Positions 9,040 through 21,052 of a stretch of 64,000 nucleotides of DNA are shown here, one piece after another. Origin of the DNA: Rouxiella sp. WC2420 (GTDB taxonomy: Bacteria; Pseudomonadota; Gammaproteobacteria; Enterobacterales; Enterobacteriaceae); contig NZ_CP165628.1 in NCBI RefSeq assembly GCF_041200025.1, positions 620,001 through 684,000 of the forward strand, read 5' to 3'. The notes under the pieces are model-generated. The model was given only the letters and a program-made list of their open reading frames with translations, was not told the origin of the DNA and ran no database searches. The translations under genes were made by a program, and so were the position numbers. Position 1 is the stretch's first letter; each line of letters begins with the position of its first letter.

Positions 9040-10008
9040 TTATGATTGACGCAGCTTGTCTTTTCTATGATTAACCCAGGCATTGATAATCAACGTCAAT
9101 GCCAGAATGCTCGCGACGACGCCGAGAGAAATCCCCACCGGGATATGCACCAGGTCGAGAAGCAACATTTTTGCTCCAATAAAAATCAAAATAACCGCCA
9201 ACCCATACTTAAGCATTGAGAAGCGTTCTGCGACGTTGGCCAACAGAAAATACATGGCGCGAAGGCCGAGGATTGCAAACAGGTTAGACGTTAAAACGAT
9301 AAACGGATCGGTGGTGACGGCAAAAATGGCTGGAATACTGTCGACGGCAAAAATGACGTCGCTCAATTCGACCATGATCAAAACCAGGACCAGCGGAGTA
9401 GCAAACAGCAGGCCGTTGCGGCGTACAAAGAATTTTTCCCCTGAAAGTTCATCGGTCATGCGCAGGTGTCCGCGAAGCCAGCGAATGATTGGTTTGTCAC
9501 CGATTGCGCCGTCATCCTCTTTGGCGATCGCCATTTTTATACCGGTGAAGAGCAGGAAAGCGCCGAACAGGTAGAGGATCCAGCTGAATTCTGACACTAG
9601 CCAACTGCCAGCGAAGATCATTCCAGTACGCAGTACAATCGCGCCTAAAACGCCGTAAACTAACACTCGACGCTGCAGGCTTGCTGGCACGCTGAAGTAA
9701 CTAAAAAGCATCAGCCATACGAAGACGTTATCGACCGCCAGTGCTTTTTCGATCAGGTAACCGGTCAGAAAAGCCAATGCTTGTTTATCGGCGACTTCGC
9801 GGCCAAATTCGCCGTTCAGATACCACCAGAAAGCAAAGTTAAATAGCAGAGAGAGGCTAACCCACAGTAGAGACCACAGCGCTGCGCTTTTCATGGTCAT
9901 GGTTTGCGCGCCTTTACGGCCCTGAAGCAGCATGTCGACTGCCAGCATGACAACCACCACCACGGCAAAAGATCCCCACAGCAGCGGACTTCCCACGGAA
10001 TTCATCAT
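9040..10008 (-). CDS. alx: Alx, TerC-family inner-membrane protein linked to manganese export
   Basis: 322 residues, close to E. coli Alx in length and almost colinear with it. Multiple membrane segments and the TerC motifs [14 protein letters not shown] and [20 protein letters not shown] are present, whose acidic residues lie in the membrane. Alx is reported to act in Mn2+ homeostasis and to be induced at high pH. The gene is preceded by a long leader with a yybP-ykoY-type element and a terminator, which probably control it. ATG codons at 10008 and 10005 are both possible; GAGGGG is 6-9 bases upstream. ygjR lies upstream as in E. coli, with an amidotransferase gene placed between. Confidence 0.93.
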   Translation of the reverse strand: MMNSVGSPLLWGSFAVVVVVMLAVDMLLQGRKGAQTMTMKSAALWSLLWVSLSLLFNFAFWWYLNGEFGREVADKQALAFLTGYLIEKALAVDNVFVWLMLFSYFSVPASLQRRVLVYGVLGAIVLRTGMIFAGSWLVSEFSWILYLFGAFLLFTGIKMAIAKEDDGAIGDKPIIRWLRGHLRMTDELSGEKFFVRRNGLLFATPLVLVLIMVELSDVIFAVDSIPAIFAVTTDPFIVLTSNLFAILGLRAMYFLLANVAERFSMLKYGLAVILIFIGAKMLLLDLVHIPVGISLGVVASILALTLIINAWVNHRKDKLRQS

Positions 10009-10028
10009 TATTTACCCCTCAAAAAAGC

Positions 10029-10064
10029 AAAAAAAAACGGCTAACGTCAGAAGACGTGTGCCGC
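10029..10064 (-). terminator. intrinsic terminator in the alx leader
   Basis: Read on the minus strand, CGGC-ac-ACGTC-ttct-GACGT-ta-GCCG is followed by nine T residues, just 20 bases upstream of the alx start. Its place between the riboswitch aptamer and the gene suggests a regulated terminator (expression platform) rather than the end of another gene. Confidence 0.75.
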
Positions 10065-10084
10065 TTTTTCAGACTTTTTGTCTG

Positions 10085-10255
10085 GATTGTAAGCAACCTC
10101 GCCTTCCGGCAAGGTCTCACTCACAACCTGAATATTCTTTTTTATTAACGCGATAACCACGCCAATTGTCATGAATACTGAATTCGGGTTGCTCGGTAAC
10201 CGGGTGATAAAAATCACCGTAATGACGATTAGCCGACTTGGAAGTTACTCCCCTT
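10085..10255 (-). promoter_or_regulatory. yybP-ykoY Mn2+ riboswitch / pH-responsive element of alx
   Basis: The minus strand begins with GGGGAGTAACTT at 10253 and ends with a TGAGACCTTGCCGGAAGGCG block near 10120-10100, the two signatures of the yybP-ykoY family and of the E. coli alx leader (PRE). In that family Mn2+ binding, and for alx also alkaline pH during transcription, changes folding and turns on the downstream gene. The 310-bp gap upstream of alx is almost wholly taken up by this element and its terminator. Confidence 0.85.
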
Positions 10256-10317
10256 TGCATCGACGAAAATAATTCAAAATATTTCTATCGTCAAGCATTT
10301 TGTAACAACTTTGCCTG

Positions 10318-11064
10318 TTATCCCGCCAGTGCGCGCTGTTTACCAAGAGACTCGACAAAGTTTAGCAATAGACTCTGGCTTAGCGGGGTGTCGCTGATGT
10401 TTTGCAGTTTTCCCTGATAATCAACGCTGTCATCTTCGGCCTGTTGGTCCAGCCACGGTAAATAAGTTTTCATGATTGCCGCACTAAATTCCGGGTGGAA
10501 CTGGGTGCTAATCGCATTGGGGCCATAGCGCAGGATCTGATGCGGATCGTGAGCAGATTTTGCCAATACGGTGGCACAGGCGGGCGGCTGCAACACGGTT
10601 TGTAGATGAATCAAATTTGCGCTGAAGTGAGCCGGTAGCGTTGAAATTAAAGGATCTTTCGCGGCCTCAGGCAATAATTCTATCGCTTCGGTTCCGACTT
10701 CGATCCCCTGCGGATGATAGCCGATCTCACCACCCAGCGCGTAAGCCATCAGTTGATGACCATAGCAGGCACCCAGCATCGGCAAGTCAATCAGCATGGC
10801 CTGACGGATCCAGTCGGCGGCGTCTTCGCTCCAGTCCAGATGCTCGGTGACCATGCTGCGTGAGCCCGTGATTACCGCACCAGCGTAATGCTGTGGTGGC
10901 TCCGGGCGTTCACCAGCCTGTAAATCGATGATTACCACCTGCTGACTATCCATATTCCCCTGGCGAATAAACATCTGCGGAAAGTTGCCGTGCAGCGCGC
11001 GGATCGGCTCGGGTGCCTGGCCGGTTTGCAGAATAAGCAGCGGTTTCAGGTAGGTTTGACTCAT
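10318..11064 (-). CDS. class I glutamine amidotransferase-like protein (YfeJ-like)
   Basis: 248 residues with the GATase1 triad: nucleophile Cys in GACYGHQLMAYALGG near residue 100, and His-Glu in TQFHPEF near residue 192. It is a stand-alone amidotransferase domain of the GuaA-like group; E. coli YfeJ is the nearest family I recall. Such proteins hydrolyse glutamine or gamma-glutamyl bonds; the true substrate is unknown. AAGGAG is 6 bases before the ATG. In E. coli this gene is not between alx and ygjR, so this is a local insertion relative to that order. Confidence 0.85.
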   Translation of the reverse strand: MSQTYLKPLLILQTGQAPEPIRALHGNFPQMFIRQGNMDSQQVVIIDLQAGERPEPPQHYAGAVITGSRSMVTEHLDWSEDAADWIRQAMLIDLPMLGACYGHQLMAYALGGEIGYHPQGIEVGTEAIELLPEAAKDPLISTLPAHFSANLIHLQTVLQPPACATVLAKSAHDPHQILRYGPNAISTQFHPEFSAAIMKTYLPWLDQQAEDDSVDYQGKLQNISDTPLSQSLLLNFVESLGKQRALAG

Positions 11065-11152
11065 GCTGGCTCCTTACATTTTTTATCGAATGGTTTCATC
11101 AACAGGCTTTTCAGCAGCCCTTCAAAAAACAGGTTGTCTATCCGTAGACTGT

Positions 11153-12145
11153 TTATTTATCTGCCGGGAAAACCACGCCGGTCTGACGACGAATTTCAGT
11201 CAACAATTTAGCGGTAATACGCGACACTTCCAGTCCCGGATGACCGTAAAACTTGCTTTCTACCAAGGTCGCAAAGGTTTCGGCTTCATAAAGCATACTG
11301 TTGATGTGCTGTGGCTGCGTCAGGTCGAGCATCTGCCCGCCGCGTGGCGTGTAACTCAGGCTTTGGCATTCGGCAAGCTTCTCGATGCGCAAAGTACCGT
11401 CTTCACCCTGTATCTCGCTAGGCAGCCAGGAATCACTCACTTTTGAATGGTTAATCACCACTTCGAAATCGCCATACTGATGATTGCCGTAGCTCAGCAG
11501 CACCGTGCCTTGTGCATCGACACCGCTGGCAAGCAGAGTGGCGGTAGCTATCACCGAATCTGGTTCGCCAAATAGGGCAACGCTGCTCGCCAGGCAGTAA
11601 TAGCCGATATCCATAATCGAGCCGTTGGAAAAGGCTGGATTAAAAGTATTTGGATTTTCGCCATTTAAATAGCGCTGATAACGTGAAGAATATTGGCAAT
11701 AATTGAACACAGCTTTGCGCAAGGTGCCCATGCGGCTTAGGGTGCTTTTTAGATGCAGAAAATTGGGCAGATAAGCCGTTTTAAACGCTTCGAACAGCAC
11801 TACCTGATTTTCTGTAGCGCAGCGGATCATGCGTTCTGCTTCCAACTGATTGGAAGCCAGTGGTTTTTCACAAATCACATGCTTTTGATGGCTAAGAAAA
11901 AGCAACGCCTGCTCGCAATGAAGCGAGTTTGGGCTGGCAATATAGACTGCGTCAATCTCTTCTGATGTGGCCAGCGCTTCCAGTGAATCAAAATAGTGTT
12001 GGACAGGGTAGTCGTGACCGAGTGCCTTGGCATTTTCCAGCGTGCGTGAATAGACTGCTGTGAGCTTGAGTTTGCCGCTTTCATGCGCCGCATCGATAAA
12101 GCTTTTGGTTATCCAGTTGGTGCCCACTACTGCAAAGCGAATCAT
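11153..12145 (-). CDS. ygjR: YgjR, Gfo/Idh/MocA-family oxidoreductase
   Basis: 330 residues. An N-terminal Rossmann fold (IRFAVVGTNWITKSFIDAA) and the EKPLASN motif with its catalytic lysine place it in the Gfo/Idh/MocA family of NAD(P)-dependent sugar or cyclitol dehydrogenases. Length and position next to alx, ygjP and rlmG match E. coli YgjR, whose substrate I do not know. GGGAG lies 7 bases before the start. It is 88 bp upstream of the amidotransferase gene and in the same direction. Confidence 0.88.
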   Translation of the reverse strand: MIRFAVVGTNWITKSFIDAAHESGKLKLTAVYSRTLENAKALGHDYPVQHYFDSLEALATSEEIDAVYIASPNSLHCEQALLFLSHQKHVICEKPLASNQLEAERMIRCATENQVVLFEAFKTAYLPNFLHLKSTLSRMGTLRKAVFNYCQYSSRYQRYLNGENPNTFNPAFSNGSIMDIGYYCLASSVALFGEPDSVIATATLLASGVDAQGTVLLSYGNHQYGDFEVVINHSKVSDSWLPSEIQGEDGTLRIEKLAECQSLSYTPRGGQMLDLTQPQHINSMLYEAETFATLVESKFYGHPGLEVSRITAKLLTEIRRQTGVVFPADK

Positions 12146-12219
12146 GGTTTACTCCCTTTATTATTTTTGTGAGAAAGACCTGAGTAATTTGTGAAAAAGC
12201 ACTGATAAAAATCTGATGA

Positions 12220-12726
12220 TCAGACGTAGAGCTTGCCGAATAAATCAAGATGAGTCAGATACATGCGAGTATCGAACTCGAGCTGATGGTAATCGGGTGT
12301 CATATGACAGCACAGGCTGTAGAAAGCCTTGTTGTGATCTTTTTCTTTTATATGTGCCAACTCGTGAACCACAATCATACGCAGAAAAGCTTCGGGCGCG
12401 CTCTTAAATACCGTCGCGACGCGGATTTCTGCTTTAGCTTTAAGCTTGCCGCCCTGAATGCGCGAAATGGCGGTGTGTAATCCAAGGGCGTGACGCATGA
12501 CGTGGATTTTGTTGTCGTAAGCCACCTTGCTCAGCGGCGACGAACTGCGCAAATATTGATTCTTCAAGTCGAGCGTATACTGATACAACGCTTTGTCGTT
12601 GGTCAGTTCATGAGGCTCGGGGTAACGACTTAGCAGCACACTGCCAAGACGCTCTTGTTCGATTAGCTGGCGCACCTGAGCTTGAAGATGCTCCGGGTAT
12701 CCTTGCAGATAGGTCAATTCTGGCAT
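12220..12726 (-). CDS. ygjP: YgjP, metal-dependent hydrolase of the M48-like/UTP pyrophosphatase-like family
   Basis: 168 residues with the zinc motif HELAHIKEKDH (HExxH, third ligand His) typical of the YgjP/DUF45 metallohydrolase family. Its place between rlmG and ygjR matches E. coli. Some YgjP-family members have been reported to act on nucleotides, but I would not assign a reaction here. The ribosome binding site is weak. It is divergent from rlmG, with 171 bp between the two starts. Confidence 0.88.
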   Translation of the reverse strand: MPELTYLQGYPEHLQAQVRQLIEQERLGSVLLSRYPEPHELTNDKALYQYTLDLKNQYLRSSSPLSKVAYDNKIHVMRHALGLHTAISRIQGGKLKAKAEIRVATVFKSAPEAFLRMIVVHELAHIKEKDHNKAFYSLCCHMTPDYHQLEFDTRMYLTHLDLFGKLYV

Positions 12727-12897
12727 AACTGTTTGCTTTGGCTCTCTTTAATGGAGGTAAAAGCCGCACGCAATCTGCTCGAGAACGACCGTCGGGCAGC
12801 AAGGTGTGACAGATAATCCCTTTTTAACTGAAAAAACATTTTACTGATAGCGCAATTTAAGGGATAAACAGCGCAAATTGAAATATGAGGAGGGCCA

Positions 12898-14037
12898 ATG
12901 AGCCATTTTGAACTGGGTACACTGCAACTTGAGTTGGAACGTTATCCGTTACAGGAAGAGTCCACGACGTTGCAGGCGTGGGAAGCCGCGGACGAATATC
13001 TGCTGCAGACCTTGACCACCGATACACTCAATGGCCGTCCTGTGCTGATCTTTAACGACAGCTTTGGCACCTTAACCTGCGCGTTGCATGAGTTCTCGCC
13101 GATTAGCATTGGTGACTCATTCATGAGCCAGCTGGCGACGCGCTATAACCTGCGCCTGAATGCTCTGGACGATGAAATGGTTACTACCCAGAGCAGTCTC
13201 GATCCGCTGCCGCAGGCACCCGGACTGGTGGTGATTAAAGTCCCTAAAACGCTGGCGCTGCTGGAACAACAACTGCGAGCGCTGCGCGAAGTCGTGACAC
13301 CGGATACGCAAATCATCGCCGGTGCCAAGGCGCGCGATATCCATACCTCGACGCTGCAACTGTTTGAAAAAATCCTCGGCACGACCCGTACCAGTCTGGC
13401 GTGGAAGAAAGCGCGCCTGATCCACTGTCAGCCAGAAAATGATCTACAGCCTGCCGAGCCGGTGACCACTGAATGGGCGCTCGACGACAGCGAGCTGCGC
13501 ATCACCAATCACGCCAACGTGTTTTCACGCACCGGTCTGGACATCGGCGCACGCTTCTTTATGCAGCATCTGCCGGAAGGCATTGAAGGGCGTATTGCCG
13601 ATCTCGGCTGTGGCAACGGCGTTATCGGGATCACCGCGTTGGCGCTGAATCCTGATGCTGAGATGCTGTTTGTCGATGAGTCTTACATGGCGGTGGAATC
13701 CAGTCGCGCCAACGTGGCTAACAACCTGCCGCAGGATCTCGAGCGCTGCGAGTTTGAAGTCAACAACATGCTTTCGGGCGTTGAGCGCGAATCACTGCAT
13801 GCTGTGCTTTGCAACCCGCCGTTCCATCAGGGTACAGTTATCAGCGATGACACGGCATGGCGTATGTTCTGCGACGCCAAGCGCTGCCTGCAACCGGGTG
13901 GTGAACTGCGTATCGTGGGCAACCGCCATCTGGATTACTATCCGAAATTGCGTCGCCTGTTCGGTAACTGCACCACTATTGCGACCAACCAGAAGTTTGT
14001 GATTCTGCGTGCGGTTAAAACCAACGCGGGTTATTAA
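12898..14037 (+). CDS. rlmG: RlmG, 23S rRNA (guanine-1835-N2)-methyltransferase
   Basis: 379 residues, about the length of E. coli RlmG (378). The C-terminal domain has the SAM-binding motif [11 protein letters not shown] near residue 238 and the amino-methyltransferase motif NPPF (CNPPFHQG) near 306; the N-terminal domain is a degenerate copy of the same fold, as in RsmC. It methylates G1835 of 23S rRNA. GGAGG lies 5 bases before the ATG. It converges with fadH, the two stop codons being 2 bp apart. Confidence 0.95.
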   Translation: MSHFELGTLQLELERYPLQEESTTLQAWEAADEYLLQTLTTDTLNGRPVLIFNDSFGTLTCALHEFSPISIGDSFMSQLATRYNLRLNALDDEMVTTQSSLDPLPQAPGLVVIKVPKTLALLEQQLRALREVVTPDTQIIAGAKARDIHTSTLQLFEKILGTTRTSLAWKKARLIHCQPENDLQPAEPVTTEWALDDSELRITNHANVFSRTGLDIGARFFMQHLPEGIEGRIADLGCGNGVIGITALALNPDAEMLFVDESYMAVESSRANVANNLPQDLERCEFEVNNMLSGVERESLHAVLCNPPFHQGTVISDDTAWRMFCDAKRCLQPGGELRIVGNRHLDYYPKLRRLFGNCTTIATNQKFVILRAVKTNAGY

Positions 14038-14039
14038 TC

Positions 14040-16106
<2,067 letters not shown>

Positions 16107-16256
16107 TTATCACCAAGTGGTCGGATGAGATGAAGTTAACTCTATCGCCATCGCGGTGGCTTTCAAACACAGGCCGCTGCGGATGTGACAGCTATCATAA
16201 ATTATTCTGTTAAAGGGGGCCTCTCAAACACGGGTGGCTTGAGAGGCTGGAGGCCA

Positions 16257-18569
16257 TTAAAGCAGCAGGAAGCTGCTTTCTTTGACATTCAATGAGTCCA
16301 GTCCGATGAATACATTAAATTTACCGGCCTGCGACGCCCATTTAAGCTGATTGTCGAAGAAACGCAGATCCTTCTCTTGCAGAGTAAAGGTTACGCGCTT
16401 TTCTTCACCAGGTTGCAGATAGACTTTCTCGAAACCTTTCAGCTCTTTAATCGGGCGGCTGAGAGAGGCCGTCACATCTTGGGTATAAAACTGAACGATA
16501 GTCGCACCGGCAACCTTACCGGTGTTTTTCACCATCACGCTGGCCTTGATATCGCCGGTACGCGAGAGGGTGGTGGAGGACAGGCTGACATCAGAAACGG
16601 AGAAATCGGTATAACTCAGGCCATAGCCAAACGGGAATAGCGGGCCGTAGGCGGTATCAAAATAACGTGAGGTGTACTTGTCCGGTTTTTGCGGATTGAA
16701 CGGACGGCCAGTGTTGAGTTCACTGTTATAGATAGGGATTTGGCCGACATCGCGCGGGAAAGTCATCGGTAGCTTGCCCGAAGGATTGTAATCGCCAAAC
16801 AACACATCGGCGATGGCGTGGCCGCCTTCTGTGCCGCTATACCAGGTTTCCAGCATTGCGTTGGAGATGTCGTTTTCCCAGCTCAGGGTCAACGGGCGTC
16901 CGTTCATCAGCACCAGCACCAGCGGCTTACCGGTGGCTTTCAGAGCTTTGATTAGCGCCTGCTGTGCTTGCGGAATATCGATATTGGTGCGGCTTGAGGC
17001 TTCGCTGGACATGCCCTGAGATTCACCAACAACCGCGACGATGACATCGGCCTGGTCAGCGGTTTTCACCGCTTCGTCAATCATCTGCTGTGGCGTGCGA
17101 GGATCGTTGACGACCGCTTTGTCATAAGAGTTCAGGAAATCGTAAATCGCTTTGTCATTGGTAATATTCGAGCCGCGAGCGTACAGCAAGGTGGCTTTAT
17201 TGCCGAGTGCATCCTGCATACCTTTCAGCACGGTAACCGACTGTTTTGCAACGCCTGCAGCCGACCAACTCCCCATCATGTCGCGCTGGCTGTCTGCCAG
17301 TGGGCCAATCAGCGCAATAGTGCCTTTCTTTTGTAGCGGTAAAATGTGATTGTCGTTTTTCAACAATACCAGCGTGGTGCGAGCCACTTCCCGCGCCTGT
17401 GTACGATGCAGACGGCTTTCGGCGTTGGTATTGGCAGGGTCACTCGAGGCCGGGCCGAGATGGCGATAAGCATCGGCAAACAGGCCCATATCCCACTTGG
17501 CAGTTAATACATCACGCACTGCGCGGTCGATATCCTGCCGAGAAACTAATCCATCCTTGAGGAGCCCTTTAAGATATTTGCCGTACATGTTGTCGGCCAT
17601 ATCCATATCCACCCCGGCTTTCAGCGCCATGGCAGCGGCCTGACGATCGTTTTCGGCTACTCCATGTTTAACCAGCCCGCCAATCGCTCCGTGATCGCTG
17701 ACTGTCAGTCCGTGGAATTTCCACTGGTCGCGCAAAATATCCTTCAACAGCCAGGTATTGGAGGTTGCCGGAACGCCGTTGACCGAATTCAGAGCGACCA
17801 TCACCCCGCCTGCTCCGGCATCAAGCGCGGCTTTATAAGGCGGCATATAGTCGTTAAACATGCGCGACAGGCTCATATCGACAGTGTTGTATTCACGACC
17901 GCCTTCCACTGCACCATACAGGGCGTAATGTTTAACGTTAGCCATGATGTTGTCAGGAGCCGAAGGGTCATTGCCCTGATAGCCTTTTACCGTAACGGCA
18001 GCCATGAGTGAGGTCAGATAAGTGTCTTCGCCAAAACCTTCCGACACGCGGCCCCAGCGGGGATCGCGGGTGATATCCACCATGGGTGAGAAAGTCATGT
18101 TGAGTCCGTCCGCAGCAGTTTCTTCTGCCGAGATGCGGGCACTTAGGGCTACTGCATTAATATCCCAGCTGGCGGCCAATCCCAAACTGATGGGGAACAC
18201 GGTACGCTGGCCATGGACAACATCATAGGCGTAAAACGGTGGGATCTTCAGGCGGCTATACTGCACCTGATCCTGCATGGCGCGAATATCGGGTTTCGTT
18301 ACCGTGTTGAACACTCCGCCCACTTTATCGGCGCGAATGTCAGCCATAATCTGTTGTTTTGGATTATCCGGCCCGACGCTGACCAGATTAAGCTGGCCGA
18401 TCTTTTCGTCCAATGTCATTTTATTCATCAGACTGGAGATAAAGGCGTCTCGCTGTTTCACCTGTAATTGGGGAATATTGGCAGAGGCGGGTGTTGATGA
18501 AATATTTTGAGCATAGAGCGGCGAGCTAAACATCAAAAATGCTGCACTGAGTAAATAATGCTTTTTCAT
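16257..18569 (-). CDS. bglX: BglX, periplasmic GH3 beta-glucosidase
   Basis: 770 residues from the ATG at 18569 (AGGAT 6 bases upstream), which opens directly into a signal peptide ending ...SSPLYA. Homologous along its length to E. coli BglX, with GLTVSDHGAIGG carrying the nucleophile Asp near residue 300 and a C-terminal fibronectin-III-like domain. It cleaves beta-glucosides in the periplasm. Only distantly similar to the cytoplasmic GH3 at 608. The 239-bp gap upstream presumably holds its promoter; no convincing box was identified. Confidence 0.95.
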   Translation of the reverse strand: MKKHYLLSAAFLMFSSPLYAQNISSTPASANIPQLQVKQRDAFISSLMNKMTLDEKIGQLNLVSVGPDNPKQQIMADIRADKVGGVFNTVTKPDIRAMQDQVQYSRLKIPPFYAYDVVHGQRTVFPISLGLAASWDINAVALSARISAEETAADGLNMTFSPMVDITRDPRWGRVSEGFGEDTYLTSLMAAVTVKGYQGNDPSAPDNIMANVKHYALYGAVEGGREYNTVDMSLSRMFNDYMPPYKAALDAGAGGVMVALNSVNGVPATSNTWLLKDILRDQWKFHGLTVSDHGAIGGLVKHGVAENDRQAAAMALKAGVDMDMADNMYGKYLKGLLKDGLVSRQDIDRAVRDVLTAKWDMGLFADAYRHLGPASSDPANTNAESRLHRTQAREVARTTLVLLKNDNHILPLQKKGTIALIGPLADSQRDMMGSWSAAGVAKQSVTVLKGMQDALGNKATLLYARGSNITNDKAIYDFLNSYDKAVVNDPRTPQQMIDEAVKTADQADVIVAVVGESQGMSSEASSRTNIDIPQAQQALIKALKATGKPLVLVLMNGRPLTLSWENDISNAMLETWYSGTEGGHAIADVLFGDYNPSGKLPMTFPRDVGQIPIYNSELNTGRPFNPQKPDKYTSRYFDTAYGPLFPFGYGLSYTDFSVSDVSLSSTTLSRTGDIKASVMVKNTGKVAGATIVQFYTQDVTASLSRPIKELKGFEKVYLQPGEEKRVTFTLQEKDLRFFDNQLKWASQAGKFNVFIGLDSLNVKESSFLLL

Positions 18570-18808
18570 TAAATATCCTAGATCTAAACACCGGCCTACC
18601 GACAAAAATACTCAATTATTGCAGGCAAACTTAGAAAGATTTTTTATGGTAATTAGAAGAAGAATTTAATAGGGAGCTGGGGGAATGGCAATGTATATAT
18701 TGGATAAGCATAGGATTAATCACGGTATCACACATTCAGTCGAGTGTTTTGATACCGCAATAGTCTGGCAATAGCGGGAATAGCTAAGTGACGCGTCAGA
18801 GGTTTGCG

Positions 18809-19090
18809 TTATGGCATCGGCCAATTGGTTGGCGTTTTACTCATCACATCGATAAATACGTCTTTCGAGGCCAACCAGAAATGCGTCATCGCTTCAATAC
18901 TCAAGTTCATACCCATTAATCCCATGACAAACCAGAACGTCATCGACAGGCCAAGGCCACTGCATACAAATGCCAGGGTATTCTTACTGGTTTGACGGCA
19001 AACTACATTGAGTTGGCTGGCGAAAAACATCATAAAGGCGCTCAGTAATTCCCAGCGCATCATCATGAAACCAGTAGTCAGGGTATTCAT
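18809..19090 (-). CDS. yjcB: YjcB-like small inner-membrane protein
   Basis: 93 residues with two hydrophobic segments (about 10-28 and 38-62). It matches E. coli YjcB from end to end: the start MNTLTTGFMMMRWELLSAFMM, a central SSGLG-like SGLGL turn and the closing TPxxWPM. Function is unknown. It stands alone; AAGGAAT lies a little far (about 9-11 bases) before the ATG. The neighbouring stretches are AT-rich and non-coding. Confidence 0.8.
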   Translation of the reverse strand: MNTLTTGFMMMRWELLSAFMMFFASQLNVVCRQTSKNTLAFVCSGLGLSMTFWFVMGLMGMNLSIEAMTHFWLASKDVFIDVMSKTPTNWPMP

Positions 19091-19809
19091 CGGTTCTCAT
19101 TCCTTAGTGCAATCAATCTTTTACGCTTACTAAACGGCATAATTCCATGGCAAAGCCATGAATTTAAATAGGTAATGGTAGAAGTTTGGAAAAGTTAAAT
19201 GGTGTCAAAGTGTGATTCAGGTCACATTATATCATCTGTTTTTAGAATTGTGCAAAAAACAATCTGGAATAATAACCGACATAAATCGTCTAAAAGTTAT
19301 TAAAAAATGCACCTTATACTTTTTTAACGAAAATTTAACTGAGTTGGTCAAACTGATTACGGGTGATAGCCTAAGAATTTTCTCAACATCGGTGGCAGTA
19401 GTTTGGATTCTCTTTAGGCCAAAGATTTGTGAATGAGTAAGTAAATTTATGAAATGGAGCCGATTAGGTCTCAAATTCAAGGGATTTGACTAATTTATAA
19501 CTATAAAGCATAAGTTTTTTTTGAGTGGTTTTAGGTTGCAACGCAATTACTAAGAAAAATCCTAGTCATACCTTATGGATTTAGTCACTATTTTTGCATG
19601 AAATTTAAGCAATATCTGGCTGCGGGATTTAAAGTGCCAGATGGAAGTTTTGATAAATATTAAAAGTCGATATAAAAAATGGCTATAAGCGCTTTTTTTC
19701 GGGTGTTTACGTCTTAATTCAAATTTAATGAATTAAGCCTATTCATGATGTGCGCCTAAAATTATATTTTTAAGGGCCGTTAGGATGACTCTTTATATTT
19801 AAGGGAACT
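19091..19809 (+). other. AT-rich intergenic region, no gene supported
   Basis: About 720 bases between yjcB and the LuxR-type gene. Short frames exist but have no convincing ribosome binding site and no recognisable protein features. The region presumably holds the promoter of the regulator at 19810, preceded by the ribosome binding site AAGGGAAC. No repeat or strong hairpin was noticed. Confidence 0.5.
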
Positions 19810-20424
19810 ATGAAAAACTTGGTCTTAATGGAACCGCATTCCTTTACCTGTATGGCTATTAGAACGCTCATTCCTGAAGATGTAAAAATCAGAGGCGCGC
19901 TAAAAGGTTATCCTCCGCTACAGTCTATGCTTGATGCAGAAATGATCGATATTGTCATTATGGAAATATACGATACGAATTTATTTCCCATGGATGGTAT
20001 AGACTTTATACGACGCAATGCACACCATTGGAATCGTGTAACACTGATTATTTGTACGGATGTTGATAATATTTTTCTTATCAAAGAGTTAATGAAGTGT
20101 AAGGCCCGCGTTCTTATATCTAAAAAAGATGACATTGCTTCTATTCAGCACGCTATCGATAAAGGCATTTCGGGTGATTATTACTGTAGCTCTAACTTAC
20201 TTGCTGTTGTTAATGCTGATAATAATCAGCTGTCTTTAACCTCAAGCGAGCTGAGGGTGATGTCATTATTATTGAATAACAATACGCCGATTGAAATATC
20301 AGAGTATCTTGGCGTCAGCTATAAAACGGTACAAACGCATAAAAGAAACGTTATGCAAAAATTGGGTGCGAGAAATAGTTTTGGATTATTAAAAATAGGC
20401 TATGAGTACAAGGCTAAATTATAG
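19810..20424 (+). CDS. LuxR/NarL-type regulator with degenerate receiver domain
   Basis: 204 residues. A receiver-like N-terminal domain (1-120) joins a C-terminal LuxR helix-turn-helix (about 135-195; LTSSELRVMSLL, then the recognition region YKTVQTHKRNVMQKLGARN). The receiver lacks key residues: the acceptor Asp is Glu52 in IVIMEIY (compare LILLDIY in DcuR at 59299), and the acidic pair near the N-terminus is Met-Glu. The lysine in LISKKD is kept. It is therefore probably not phosphorylated, or is locked by the glutamate (inference). It lies upstream of the capsule-type locus, and an Rcs-like or colonisation role is possible, but it is not RcsA by sequence. AAGGGAAC precedes the ATG. Confidence 0.82.
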   Translation: MKNLVLMEPHSFTCMAIRTLIPEDVKIRGALKGYPPLQSMLDAEMIDIVIMEIYDTNLFPMDGIDFIRRNAHHWNRVTLIICTDVDNIFLIKELMKCKARVLISKKDDIASIQHAIDKGISGDYYCSSNLLAVVNADNNQLSLTSSELRVMSLLLNNNTPIEISEYLGVSYKTVQTHKRNVMQKLGARNSFGLLKIGYEYKAKL

Positions 20425-20518
20425 TATTGCGTAATCTTCACCAGCCTGGGTGTTTCCCCACCATTCTATAATCCTTATACTGAGGGAAGTGACCAGGCTG
20501 CCTTAAGGACGTGAATAA

Positions 20519-21052
20519 ATGGAATGCACATTCAAACTGATGCCGTCTCCTGTCGGGATGCTAACTTTGATAGCCCGAGGAAATGCTCTTGCCGCCGTGC
20601 TTTGGGAACATGAGCGAAAAAATCGCGTCCGGCTTGGTGTGTTAACAGAAGACAGCTCCCATCCAATATTGCTTGAAACCGAAAATCAGCTGAACGAATA
20701 TTTTTCCGGAACTCGGACTCAGTTTCAGCTGGATCTGGATTTTCAAGGCACTGAATTTCAAAAGCAGGTCTGGCAAGCCCTGCTAGACATTCCTTATGGT
20801 GAAACCCGCAGTTACGGTCAAATTGCCTTTTCCCTGGGCAATCCCAAGTCAGTTCGCGCCGTGGGGGCTGCCAACGGCCGGAATCCGATTTCTATTATTG
20901 CCCCCTGCCATCGAGTGATTGGTGCTTGCGGATCATTGACTGGTTTTGCTGGTGGTCTTGAGGCAAAAGCCTTTTTATTGACTCTTGAAGGGCATAATTT
21001 TTCCAAATCGGATCAGACTGCGCTTGCCTATCAAACCGAGCTGCCTTTTTAA
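20519..21052 (+). CDS. ogt: methylated-DNA-[protein]-cysteine S-methyltransferase, Ogt-like
   Basis: 177 residues, the usual Ogt length. The active-site motif PCHRVIG (acceptor cysteine about residue 130) and the upstream helix-turn-helix segment YGETRSYGQIA with NGRNPISIIAPCH define the MGMT/Ogt family, which removes alkyl groups from O6 of guanine by a suicide transfer to cysteine. AAGGA lies 9 bases before the ATG. The symbol is by family; it could be a second MGMT paralogue rather than the orthologue of E. coli ogt. Confidence 0.88.
   Translation: MECTFKLMPSPVGMLTLIARGNALAAVLWEHERKNRVRLGVLTEDSSHPILLETENQLNEYFSGTRTQFQLDLDFQGTEFQKQVWQALLDIPYGETRSYGQIAFSLGNPKSVRAVGAANGRNPISIIAPCHRVIGACGSLTGFAGGLEAKAFLLTLEGHNFSKSDQTALAYQTELPF

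Noticed and set aside
19212-19436. 74-codon frame in the gap before the LuxR-type gene
   Set aside because: No ribosome binding site, AT-rich chance frame, no recognisable features.
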